Part shown: piece by piece, positions 7,362 through 14,976 of the stretch
How positions within the stretch are numbered: the stretch's first letter is position 1
Layout: the number at the start of each line of letters is the position of its first letter
NCBI GenBank assembly: GCA_045592985.1
Contig: JAZNVU010000046.1
Location: 62,001-126,000, forward strand
Source of the DNA: UMGS172 sp045592985
GTDB taxonomy: Bacteria; Bacillota; Clostridia; Oscillospirales; Acutalibacteraceae
Reading direction: 5' to 3'
DNA length: 64,000 nucleotides
Notes under the pieces: generated by a model
What the model was told of the DNA's origin: nothing
The model's database searches: none
The model's input: only the letters and a program-made list of their open reading frames with translations
Translations under genes and position numbers: made by a program

Positions 7362-9719
7362 TTATCTGATTTTGTCGTTAGGTTGAGTAACTTCAATTTC
7401 AAGTTTTGCGGTTTTCAGTCCGTCGGCTTTTGCGTATACTACAAGTTTGCCTTCTTTACCGGTCGAAGTAACAAGTGCGGCAACAACGCCTGCTCGCATC
7501 TGTCTGTCAATAAACTTGGGAGGCTTGTGGTCGCTTATATCCGAACCGGTTGCCGAAACAACGCCGAGATTATTGCAGTCGAACGAAACATAAGCAGCTG
7601 CATCAGGTACACGGTTGCCCTGGTCGTCTATTGCATAGCAATGGATAACTGCACAGTCATAGGCGCTTGCAAACAATGCTTCGGTCTGCATTTCGAGTTC
7701 GAGTGCTACGGGAGCGCCTGTGGTAGCAACGCGGTCAGAGGCTACCTCTTTACCGCCGATGTATGCCTTGGCTACTACCTCACCGGGTGCATAAACAAGT
7801 TCCCATTCTCCGCGACCGAACTTTTCAATATCCTTTTTGCCCTGCGAAACGCCGTTGTAGAAAAGTTCTACCTGCTCGCAGTTAGTGTAGGTCCATACAG
7901 GTATTACCTCGCCCTCGCGACCGCTGTGATTCCAATGAGGCAGGATGTGTACCATAGGTTTGTCGCTCCAAAGTGACTGGTTCTGATAAAAAGCATCCTT
8001 TTTCTGGAGATAAAGGTCAAGAGCACCCGACTGTGAGCAAAGTCTCGGCCATTTTGCTTCACCACGGTGTTCGATACCTGCCCACTGATAGCCGCCCATA
8101 ATCCACTCGCGTTCCATAAGGAATCTCCAAGTGTTCTGTCTTCCGCCAAACCAGGCATTGGTTGCATGGTCATAAGCGTTAATGTAGGCTCTCTTTTCGC
8201 AATCATCAAGATACCAACCTCTTGTGGAACCGGTTGCACAGTTTTCAGAAGACAAAATAGGCTTGTTGGGGAATTTCTCGTGCAAAGCATCAAGGTTGCC
8301 GAGGTTGTAGTTTACACCGATAATATCTAAAACGCCATTGCACTTAACAGCTTTGGGGTCGGTGTCATTAGCCGACATAACAGGACGGGTTTTGTCATAA
8401 CGGCGGACAACTGCCGCCATTCTCTCGGTGAATTTAAGACCTGCGTCCTCTTTCGAAATCTTTTCCTCGTTGAAGATAGACCACATAATAACCGAAGGAC
8501 GGTTTCTGTCTCTCTTAACAAGGGTGGTCAGTTGGTCAAGGTACTCATCGGCTGTGCCGAACCAACGGTTTTCAGCCATAACAAGGAAACCTTGACGGTC
8601 GAGTTCGTCCATGGTCTGTTCGCTCTGGATGTAGTGCGAGCAACGGTAACCGTTAGCGCCCATTTCTTTAAGCAGTTTTATGCGATATCTCTTAATGCGG
8701 TCGTAAACAGCCTTGCCCTGCAGACCGTAATCTTCATGGCAGCATACACCTTTAATAATAACATGTTTATCGTTAAGGAAGAAACCTTTGTTGGCGTCGT
8801 AACGAATGGTGCGGAAACCAAAGTTGTTTTCAACCATGTCAATTTCGTTTTTGCCGCGATAAAGGGTGGTTTTGCAGGTGTAAAGGTTGGGGTTTTCACA
8901 ATCCCAAAGCAAAGGTTTTGAAACAGTAACCTTCTGGTTAAGAACAGCCTTATCTTTAAGGGCGATATTAAGGTTGTTGGTAACTTCTGCAACTGTGTTG
9001 CCTTCAGCATCAATAATCTCGTTCTTAACTACTACACGGCGGTTAACACTGTCGTCATTTCTGACAGTAGTCTCAATGGGAACTTCCCACTCGGAGTCAT
9101 TTACTTTTTTAGGAGCAACGTAAACACCGTAGGTATCAACGTTTACAAGGTCAGATTTAATAATCCAAACGTTGCGGTAAATACCAGCGCCGTCGTACCA
9201 CCAGCCTTCGTGGCTTGAGGTGTCGATATAAACAGCAACAACGTTCGGTGTATCACCGTAATTTAAGTAATCGGTAAGGTCTACCTCAAAAGGTGCATAT
9301 CCGCAGAAATTACGTTTTGCAAGGCAGGAGTTAACGTATACTGTGCAACAGTTGGTAACACCCTCGAAATAAAGAGAAATTCTCTTTCCCTTATCCTCCT
9401 CGGCAATCTTGAAAGTTTTGCGGTACCATGCATTTCCGCCATCGATAAAGCCAAGACCCTCATTAATGCTTTGGTCGGGAACTTTATCAATAACATAGTC
9501 GTGGGGAAGTCTTACTGTTGTCCAGTTAAGGGGATTGTAACAATGGTTAACATTACCCCACTCGTTGTTATCAACATACTTGCTGCTACCGGGGCCCAAC
9601 TGAGCTATTTCAGCCTTGGCGTGGTAGTAAATTGGGCCTTTCGGAGTAGGCATAATATTTGAATCAATATCGCCCTCGTAAAAGCGCCAACCGTCGTTAA
9701 ACTTTGCTTTTTTACGCAT
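7362..9719 (-). CDS. Glycoside hydrolase family 2 beta-galactosidase-like enzyme
   Basis: Predicted cytoplasmic retaining beta-galactosidase (or related GH2 activity) of 785 residues. Domains in order: sugar-binding jelly roll (WTTVRLPHDYVIDK, WYRKTFKI, GWWYDGAGIYRNVW), an immunoglobulin-like domain (about 190-305), the TIM barrel (GFRTIRYD through NGYRCSHY) and C-terminal beta domains. The acid/base sits in IMWSIFNEE (E about 418) and the nucleophile in ILSSENCA (E about 492). There is no signal peptide. ATG 9719 is chosen because AGAGGTG precedes it; an in-frame upstream extension is not needed. It follows a gutted alpha-galactosidase, suggesting a former galactoside locus. Confidence 0.9.
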   Translation of the reverse strand: MRKKAKFNDGWRFYEGDIDSNIMPTPKGPIYYHAKAEIAQLGPGSSKYVDNNEWGNVNHCYNPLNWTTVRLPHDYVIDKVPDQSINEGLGFIDGGNAWYRKTFKIAEEDKGKRISLYFEGVTNCCTVYVNSCLAKRNFCGYAPFEVDLTDYLNYGDTPNVVAVYIDTSSHEGWWYDGAGIYRNVWIIKSDLVNVDTYGVYVAPKKVNDSEWEVPIETTVRNDDSVNRRVVVKNEIIDAEGNTVAEVTNNLNIALKDKAVLNQKVTVSKPLLWDCENPNLYTCKTTLYRGKNEIDMVENNFGFRTIRYDANKGFFLNDKHVIIKGVCCHEDYGLQGKAVYDRIKRYRIKLLKEMGANGYRCSHYIQSEQTMDELDRQGFLVMAENRWFGTADEYLDQLTTLVKRDRNRPSVIMWSIFNEEKISKEDAGLKFTERMAAVVRRYDKTRPVMSANDTDPKAVKCNGVLDIIGVNYNLGNLDALHEKFPNKPILSSENCATGSTRGWYLDDCEKRAYINAYDHATNAWFGGRQNTWRFLMEREWIMGGYQWAGIEHRGEAKWPRLCSQSGALDLYLQKKDAFYQNQSLWSDKPMVHILPHWNHSGREGEVIPVWTYTNCEQVELFYNGVSQGKKDIEKFGRGEWELVYAPGEVVAKAYIGGKEVASDRVATTGAPVALELEMQTEALFASAYDCAVIHCYAIDDQGNRVPDAAAYVSFDCNNLGVVSATGSDISDHKPPKFIDRQMRAGVVAALVTSTGKEGKLVVYAKADGLKTAKLEIEVTQPNDKIR

Positions 9720-9738
9720 AATAAACACCTCTTGATAA

Positions 9739-10080
9739 TTATTGTTTGTCAAATATTATTAACTGGCTTTCGTAGTCTTTGGTATATTGCCAGGAAATAC
9801 CTATGTTCATAAGAAAACTGCCACTAAACTGTTTTCCGCATCAAATAGTTTTTTTGGCGATATGGTATTCTCGACCCCAATAGCCGCCAAAGTGCATAAA
9901 ATCGTAATAATGCTTATCTACAATATCAGGAATTTTACTACCCCAATAAAAATTCATAAGATGACCTACAGAAGACATTCCTATTATATAACTTGTGTTA
10001 TTTGTGTCAAGTTTGAAAATCTTCTTTTCTTCATTATAAGTTATCAAAGAATCACCGTTTCCTATGAATTTCAATGTCAT
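9739..10080 (-). pseudogene. GH36 alpha-galactosidase reduced to its two ends
   Basis: Reading down from the ATG at 10080, 79 codons match the N-terminus of GH36 alpha-galactosidases (KIFKLDTNNTSYIIGMSSVG, HLMNFYWGSKI, FGGYWGREYH) and stop at TGA 9841-9843. The same frame then continues as FSGSFLMNIGISWQYTKDYE, ending LIIFDKQ and TAA at 9739-9741, which resembles the extreme C-terminus of the same family (normally near residue 700). The catalytic barrel, roughly 600 residues, is missing. This is best explained by one large internal deletion. It sits directly upstream of the GH2 gene on the same strand. Confidence 0.65.
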
Positions 10081-10533
10081 TATAAATTTAACATTTTAAA
10101 GCAATCATTTCAACCCTAAAAAATAATATTTTTAAATTATTTTGCAACGAATAGAGACGTGTTGTCGATACATGCTAAATCACCGGTTAATTATGGAGAT
10201 TAACATAATTTTTTACAAGGATTATTAATATACGTTTAGTAATCCACGTTATTAACAAGGTTATCCACAGACAAAACGGATAGTTATGCGAAATTTAAGT
10301 CGAATTTTGCGATGGATGTTTATATGTTTGGGGAAAACCTTGATAACTTTAAAGGTTATTTAGTTTACATAATTTGTTAAACGCTGTCTTAAATGAAACT
10401 AAAATACAATTTGTATTCGTACAAAGACTTGACAAGAAAAAGTGAATTAATTCCAAAAATTAAAAGTTGTACCAACGTTGTACTCGGTCAGAGGGTTAAT
10501 TGGAAACTGCATTTATTTTTTTGGGAGGAAATT
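10081..10533. other. Long AT-rich gap holding a perfect DnaA box
   Basis: About 450 bases without a convincing gene. The only recognisable site is a consensus DnaA box TTATCCACA at 10261-10269, just after a looser TTATTAACA (10249-10257). Around 10467-10483 there is a GTTGTAC-type repeat spaced by ten bases, part of an imperfect palindrome around CAACGTTG, possibly an operator. A frame open from 10393 runs into the tail gene but lacks a ribosome site. The left edge of the phage remnant probably lies in this gap. Confidence 0.45.
10261..10269 (+). promoter_or_regulatory. Perfect DnaA-box consensus site
   Basis: TTATCCACA, the canonical DnaA 9-mer, in AT-rich intergenic DNA. No dnaA, dnaN or replication initiator gene is in the window, so this is not called an origin. 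Confidence 0.4.
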
Positions 10534-11919
10534 ATGAGAAAAATAACAATTACATTAGATTCCGACGGTGTTGCATCGGCAATTTCCAAACAGAAACTCG
10601 GCTTCTCGGGTGAACACAATGCTGTCGGGATTGCATTTACAATTTCTGCCGAAGCCATGTCGCATTTTTGTGGTGCAGAGTACTATCGAGTGTCTATAGA
10701 CGGACAGTACAGTGAGAAATTACAACTTCAGAATAGTGAGGTTTGTTACACGGTTCCTCAATCGGTGATGAGACCGCCTTCGGTCAACTGCCAACTTGTT
10801 GGATATATTGAAGCCGACGGTGTTCCAACCCTTATAGCTAAAAGTTCGGTTGTAGAACTTTTGGTGGATTTTTCGGAGGCTCCGACATCAAAAATCGGTA
10901 AAGGAAACGATATTTTTGAAAAAGCTTTGTCAGTATGCACCAATGCCGCCGAAAAAGTGGCCTCTGATGCTGTGCTTACGGCACAATATGCCGAGCAGGC
11001 GAAAACTTCTGCACAGTCGGCTGCGAATTATTTGGCGGACACAAAGCAACACTGCTCATATGCAGAAAATTCGGTTGCTATTGCTTCTGATGCTGCAAGC
11101 AAGGCAGAAAGGTGTGCTTTTGATGCAAAACAAACAGCCGAACGCTTGGGTGAGGTGGGTGATGCTTTAAAGTCGAGTGCAGTGGGTGAGGAATTAATTA
11201 TCACTGATATTTCACCGATACAACACACCGTTAAGATATGCCTTTCGGGTGACGATATTTCTACAGCAAAGGTCTACAAAGTCGGTAAAAATCTTTTTAA
11301 TGCGCCTTGTGTCGGGGAGATTTCGGCAGAGGATTTTGAAATTAAGTACCTTTATGACGAAGATTGCATTTTAATAAACGGAACTGCACCTTCGAGTGCC
11401 GATTACGGTTTTGTTTGCAACGTACCCCTTAAACCAAACAAGACCTATTATGCCAAAACAATACCTATTAGTGGAAGTGTTACGGGTGCAAGCAGTAAGT
11501 TTTGTGCGCTCGGCGTTTATGACGGTAGTGCTGCAAACTCGGTCAAATATTGTCAGGTGAATTTCGGTAATTCGGTCACCAATGGTTATTTTGACTCGGG
11601 TACCGACAAGTTGACTGTGCCGTCGTTCTGGTTTTACTTTACTGCAGGAACGGTATTTGAAAACTATAAAGTACGAATCCAACTCGGAGAAGACAGTTAT
11701 GCCGAATATGAAAGGTTTGCTGAACCCGAAATTAAAACACCTTCTGCCGACGGTACTTTGACGGTTGCGAGTGCTTATCCCACAACGCATATCTATACGA
11801 ACACAAGCGGTGTGACAATTGAAGCAGAATACAACCGCGATATCAACAAGGCTTATGCTGAATTAATCAATAAAACAGAAAGTGCGCTGACCACCGAGGG
11901 CGCAGTTTGGGAGGAATAA
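10534..11919 (+). CDS. Phage tail fibre / baseplate upper-protein-like
   Basis: A 461-residue structural protein. The N-terminal ~130 residues form a beta-rich domain like BppU-type baseplate proteins (MRKITITLDSDGVASAISKQ; GAEYYRVSIDGQYSEKLQL). Residues about 140-235 are an alanine-rich heptad stretch (AAEKVASDAVLTAQYAEQAK) expected to form a trimeric coiled coil. The C-terminal part, starting VGKNLFNAP, resembles carbohydrate-binding-like tips of Firmicutes phage tail proteins. ATG 10534 is chosen because GGGAGGAA lies just before it (10523-10530). It likely binds the host surface; no enzymatic motif is visible. Confidence 0.75.
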   Translation: MRKITITLDSDGVASAISKQKLGFSGEHNAVGIAFTISAEAMSHFCGAEYYRVSIDGQYSEKLQLQNSEVCYTVPQSVMRPPSVNCQLVGYIEADGVPTLIAKSSVVELLVDFSEAPTSKIGKGNDIFEKALSVCTNAAEKVASDAVLTAQYAEQAKTSAQSAANYLADTKQHCSYAENSVAIASDAASKAERCAFDAKQTAERLGEVGDALKSSAVGEELIITDISPIQHTVKICLSGDDISTAKVYKVGKNLFNAPCVGEISAEDFEIKYLYDEDCILINGTAPSSADYGFVCNVPLKPNKTYYAKTIPISGSVTGASSKFCALGVYDGSAANSVKYCQVNFGNSVTNGYFDSGTDKLTVPSFWFYFTAGTVFENYKVRIQLGEDSYAEYERFAEPEIKTPSADGTLTVASAYPTTHIYTNTSGVTIEAEYNRDINKAYAELINKTESALTTEGAVWEE

Positions 11920-11921
11920 AA

Positions 11922-12383
11922 ATGAGTGATAAAATGATGAAAATTTGTGGCAAGAACCCCGACGGCAACGCAACTGCCATAGGAATGGACGCAAACGGCA
12001 ACCTTAAAATTAAAAGAGTGTGGGAAAGCGTGGTGCAAAAAGACCTGTTCTCCGGCGCTCTTTCAGATACAGGTGCCGTTACAACTATAAACAATGCACT
12101 TGACCTTGCCGAGCAGGGAATGGTGAGTTTACGCTTTTATAATACTACGGATAGCGCTTTAAAGGTAATGCTTTACAGCGATATGAGTGCTGCGACCGAA
12201 ACTTTGTTGAAAGACATTAACGGCGAGAATTTCTCGTTTACCGTTGCTGCAGACGCTCACACGATTATTACACCTGACGACCTACCCGTTCTCAATTATT
12301 TGAGATACTTGAAATTAAAAATACAGCCGGTTACCGAACCCACAACCGGTCAACTTGTGGTTCGGGCAGTCACTAAACGCTGA
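11922..12383 (+). CDS. Small phage structural/accessory protein, unknown
   Basis: A 153-residue protein with no recognised catalytic motif. It begins MSDKMMKICGKNPDGNATAI; the sequence alternates short polar strands and turns and looks beta-rich (FYNTTDSALKVMLYSDMSAA; LKLKIQPVTEPTTGQLVVRA). GGGAGGAAT immediately precedes the ATG, two bases after the tail gene stop, so it is translated with that gene. Position suggests a tail-fibre accessory, cap or chaperone-like component. Assigned by context only. Confidence 0.6.
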   Translation: MSDKMMKICGKNPDGNATAIGMDANGNLKIKRVWESVVQKDLFSGALSDTGAVTTINNALDLAEQGMVSLRFYNTTDSALKVMLYSDMSAATETLLKDINGENFSFTVAADAHTIITPDDLPVLNYLRYLKLKIQPVTEPTTGQLVVRAVTKR

Positions 12384-12392
12384 GGTGGTTTT

Positions 12393-13646
12393 ATGATTAA
12401 TCCATACAAAGACGTTAATTGGGATGGTTGTCAACGTGTTGTATCGTCATCACACTACCATTGTCAGTCAAGACAGCAAGTAATAAAAGCGTATGAGCAG
12501 CAAGGAATGAGGCACTTTGCTTTTTCGAACTACCACAAAGCAAGACCTTATTATCTGAATACGGACTTTCCCGAAGTGACCGACCAAACGGTAAACGATA
12601 AGTTTGCCGAAATAGTAAATCAGTTGGGCACATCGGTCTTTGAATCTCCTAATGCTGAACACAGCCACATGACTGATGAGGGTTGCGGCAGTTTGCATCT
12701 GAACGGACTCGGCAGCACATGGGAGAGTGGTTATCATGCATCGGGCGAGGATGAAAACGGAGAGACCATTTATAAAGATGACGACGGTAATATTGTTGAG
12801 AATGCAAAACCGGGTGTTAACAATACGTGGCAGTATGCGGTTGATAATATATTAGCAAATTTGAAGTATCCAAGCGGTGGCGGTGTTACTATTAATCACC
12901 CGAATTATCCTTACAGTGACTATTATGGATATAGTAAGACAATAGCGGTAGACATTATTAAAAATATATTAGACTACAATCCTTTGGTGTTAGGTCTTGA
13001 AATATTTAATGGTAGTGTTGCTAAAGGTTTACATCCTACTACAGGTTGGGCTTTGGAAAAGTGGGACGAGGTGCTTAAAACAGGTCGCAGAGCATGGGGT
13101 TTTTGTACTCCAGACTGGGACAACAAACTAATAGAGTTAAGACATGGTCGCAGTATTCTTTTAATTGACGGAGAACCGACTGAACAAAAATGTCTTGAAG
13201 CATATCGCAATGGCAACTTTTATGGTCAAATAGGCAAACGTGGTGCTAATAGTACTGCGACCCATCAGACTATCGACTGTGATTTACGTTTTAAGAGTAT
13301 TAATTTTGACAAAACCACTCGCGAGTTAAGTGTTGACACCGATGGCACTGCCAGTTGGATTAATATAATTTACGGTGTTAGAGGTGTGGTTTATCGTAAA
13401 AAAATTGAGGGAACATGTTGTTCATTCACTGTACCTGCAAATGCCACTTACGTAAGAGTTGAAGCGTGTGAAGAAGGTGTTAATCGACACACAGGTACTA
13501 CAGGAACTTCTGATAAAGATACTGAAAATACAGTATATACTTATGTAGATGACCCTGTTTATTACGGTGATTGTAGTGATGTAATATTTTCTAATCCAAT
13601 AATGTTTGGTAAAAAGAAAAGACAGAATGTTCTGATGTGGTTTTGA
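12393..13646 (+). CDS. PHP/CehA-like metallohydrolase in the phage tail module
   Basis: A 417-residue protein whose first ~245 residues carry the spaced metal ligands of the PHP superfamily: HYH at 21-23, YH at 47-48, E84 with HSH at 90-92, INHPN (H169), LEIFNG (E203) and TPDWDN (D241/D243). This most resembles CehA/McbA-type PHP hydrolases. The C-terminal ~150 residues are beta-rich (WINIIYGVRGVVYRKK...ATYVRVEACEEG) with no assignment. GAGGTGG precedes the ATG. It lies between tail and lysis genes with one-operon spacing. A role in cutting a surface phosphodiester polymer is inference. Base composition is somewhat more AT-rich than the flanks. Confidence 0.65.
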   Translation: MINPYKDVNWDGCQRVVSSSHYHCQSRQQVIKAYEQQGMRHFAFSNYHKARPYYLNTDFPEVTDQTVNDKFAEIVNQLGTSVFESPNAEHSHMTDEGCGSLHLNGLGSTWESGYHASGEDENGETIYKDDDGNIVENAKPGVNNTWQYAVDNILANLKYPSGGGVTINHPNYPYSDYYGYSKTIAVDIIKNILDYNPLVLGLEIFNGSVAKGLHPTTGWALEKWDEVLKTGRRAWGFCTPDWDNKLIELRHGRSILLIDGEPTEQKCLEAYRNGNFYGQIGKRGANSTATHQTIDCDLRFKSINFDKTTRELSVDTDGTASWINIIYGVRGVVYRKKIEGTCCSFTVPANATYVRVEACEEGVNRHTGTTGTSDKDTENTVYTYVDDPVYYGDCSDVIFSNPIMFGKKKRQNVLMWF

Positions 13647-13665
13647 GACATGAAAGGAGCGAAAA

Positions 13666-13953
13666 ATGGTTGTTGCATTAATTTCTGCGGCGTCCTCGGT
13701 TATTGTGGGTGTACTTGCTCTTATCGGAGTCGTAATTACCAACAAACAATCCCAAAAAGAGGTTGCACACAAACTTGAGACAGCACAGGCTGTGACCGAT
13801 ACCAAACTCGAAGAACTGACCCGAGAAGTACGATTACACAACAATTTTGCCGTCAAGATACCTGCTTTATCCGAGCAGGTATCTTTTTTAAGGGACGACA
13901 TTAAAAACGTTCACAAGCAGATTGAAGTGCTGGAACACTATCACAGACAGTAA
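13666..13953 (+). CDS. Small one-pass membrane protein, lysis-module associated
   Basis: A 95-residue protein with one N-terminal membrane segment (VVALISAASSVIVGVLALIG) and a long charged helical tail with heptads (HKLETAQAVTDTKLEELTRE; ALSEQVSFLRDDIKNVHKQI). This is the layout of XhlA-type or other holin-associated proteins of Firmicutes phages. AAAGGAGC precedes the ATG. It sits directly before the endolysin and holin genes, which supports a lysis role. No sequence-specific family is claimed. Confidence 0.6.
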   Translation: MVVALISAASSVIVGVLALIGVVITNKQSQKEVAHKLETAQAVTDTKLEELTREVRLHNNFAVKIPALSEQVSFLRDDIKNVHKQIEVLEHYHRQ

Positions 13954-13964
13954 GGAGTGAAAGT

Positions 13965-14705
13965 ATGATAAACCAATATACAAAAGGCGAGGCCGTAAAG
14001 GTTTCCAAAAACTTTAAATCGACCGAGTTTGATTGCCACGGTAAAAACTGTTGCGGTATTACTAAAATAGATACCAACCTTGTCGACATTTGCCAAAAGG
14101 TCAGAACGCATTTTAATGTTCCGGTGGTTATTAATTCAGGATTTCGTTGTCAGCATCATAATAAAGAGGTTGGCGGTGTTTCAAAATCCAAACATATGGA
14201 AGGCACTGCAGCGGATATAGTTGTTAAAGGCATTAAGCCAATTGACGTTGCCAAATACTGCGAGAGCATCGGAGTAAAAGGCATAGGCCTTTATGACTGG
14301 GGTTGCCATATTGACACGAGAACCGAAAAAGGCTTTTGGGAGTCGGACAAGCAGATAAAACGCAACACCTTCCGCGATGAAGCCGAAGTTATAACCGTTA
14401 AAGAGTGGCAGAAAGCGGCAATAAAAGACGGTTTCAATTTCCCAATTTACGGTGCTGACGGAGTTTGGGGCAAAGAATGTGAAGAGGTCGCAAAAATAGC
14501 CGTATGCAAAAAGAGGCTGCTTTATAAGTACAAAAACCTTACAAAACTTGTTCAAAGGGCTGTTGGGTTTACGGGTGACGATATCGATGGTAAATTCGGC
14601 AAGGATACCGCGCAGGCTGTCAAAAAATGGCAAGGTCTTATGTGTATCAAAGCCGACGGTGTTGTAGGTCTTAACACTTGGAAAATTATTTTGGGGGTAA
14701 AATGA
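13965..14705 (+). CDS. Endolysin: M15A peptidase with peptidoglycan-binding domain
   Basis: Predicted phage lysin of 246 residues. Residues about 15-125 are an M15_3 (D-Ala-D-Ala carboxypeptidase-like) domain: VVINSGFRCQHHNKEVGG, SKHMEGTAADI (zinc-binding SxHxxGxAxD) and GIGLYDWGCHIDTRTEKGFW (last zinc histidine). The C-terminal part carries a helical PG_binding_1 unit (GDDIDGKFGKDTAQAVKKWQ, then ADGVVGLNTWK), with a degenerate copy before it (IYGADGVWGKE). There is no signal peptide, so export would rely on a holin. The stop overlaps the holin start (ATGATGA), indicating coupled translation. Confidence 0.9.
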   Translation: MINQYTKGEAVKVSKNFKSTEFDCHGKNCCGITKIDTNLVDICQKVRTHFNVPVVINSGFRCQHHNKEVGGVSKSKHMEGTAADIVVKGIKPIDVAKYCESIGVKGIGLYDWGCHIDTRTEKGFWESDKQIKRNTFRDEAEVITVKEWQKAAIKDGFNFPIYGADGVWGKECEEVAKIAVCKKRLLYKYKNLTKLVQRAVGFTGDDIDGKFGKDTAQAVKKWQGLMCIKADGVVGLNTWKIILGVK

Positions 14706-14896
14706 TGAAAAACTATTTAAAACGATTCAAGTCATGGGCGGTGTGGCTGTCGATAGGCGCACTTGTTACTTTTTGCGTAAAAGAGTTTGCAGGAATAGAC
14801 ATATCCGGTACCGTCGACGGTTTGCTAAATGTTCTCTTGCCGGTGCTGGTAGGTTTCGGTATTGTAAACAATCCGACTGATAAGAATCATTTTTGA
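14702..14896 (+). CDS. Phage holin (phi-LC3/LLH-like)
   Basis: A 64-residue membrane protein with two hydrophobic stretches (AVWLSIGALVTFCVKEFAG and LLNVLLPVLVGFGIVNNPTD). The end FGIVNNPTDKNHF resembles the GIVNDPTTKG tail of phi-LC3-family holins. It overlaps the endolysin stop by four bases and ends just before a strong terminator, the usual place for a holin in this cassette. It should form the membrane lesion that lets the endolysin reach the wall. Confidence 0.8.
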   Translation: MMKNYLKRFKSWAVWLSIGALVTFCVKEFAGIDISGTVDGLLNVLLPVLVGFGIVNNPTDKNHF

Positions 14897-14935
14897 TAAC
14901 ATAATGAAAACATTTATTTAATGTTTATAAAACAT

Positions 14936-14974
14936 TTAGGGGAGTAGATTAATTTCTACTCCCCTATTTTTTCG
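14936..14974. terminator. Terminator between holin and integrase genes
   Basis: GGGGAGTAGA (14939-14948) pairs with TCTACTCCCC (14955-14964), followed by TATTTTTT on the plus strand. It mainly ends the lysis operon; on the minus strand the tail is weaker. Confidence 0.85.
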
Positions 14975-14976
14975 AT

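Noticed and set aside
7221..7976. 251-codon plus-strand frame
   Set aside because: Mostly antisense to the GH2 gene, cysteine-rich and without ribosome site or family likeness; a frame shadow.
10081..10533. Chromosomal replication origin
   Set aside because: Only one perfect DnaA box, and no dnaA, dnaN, recF or gyrB nearby.
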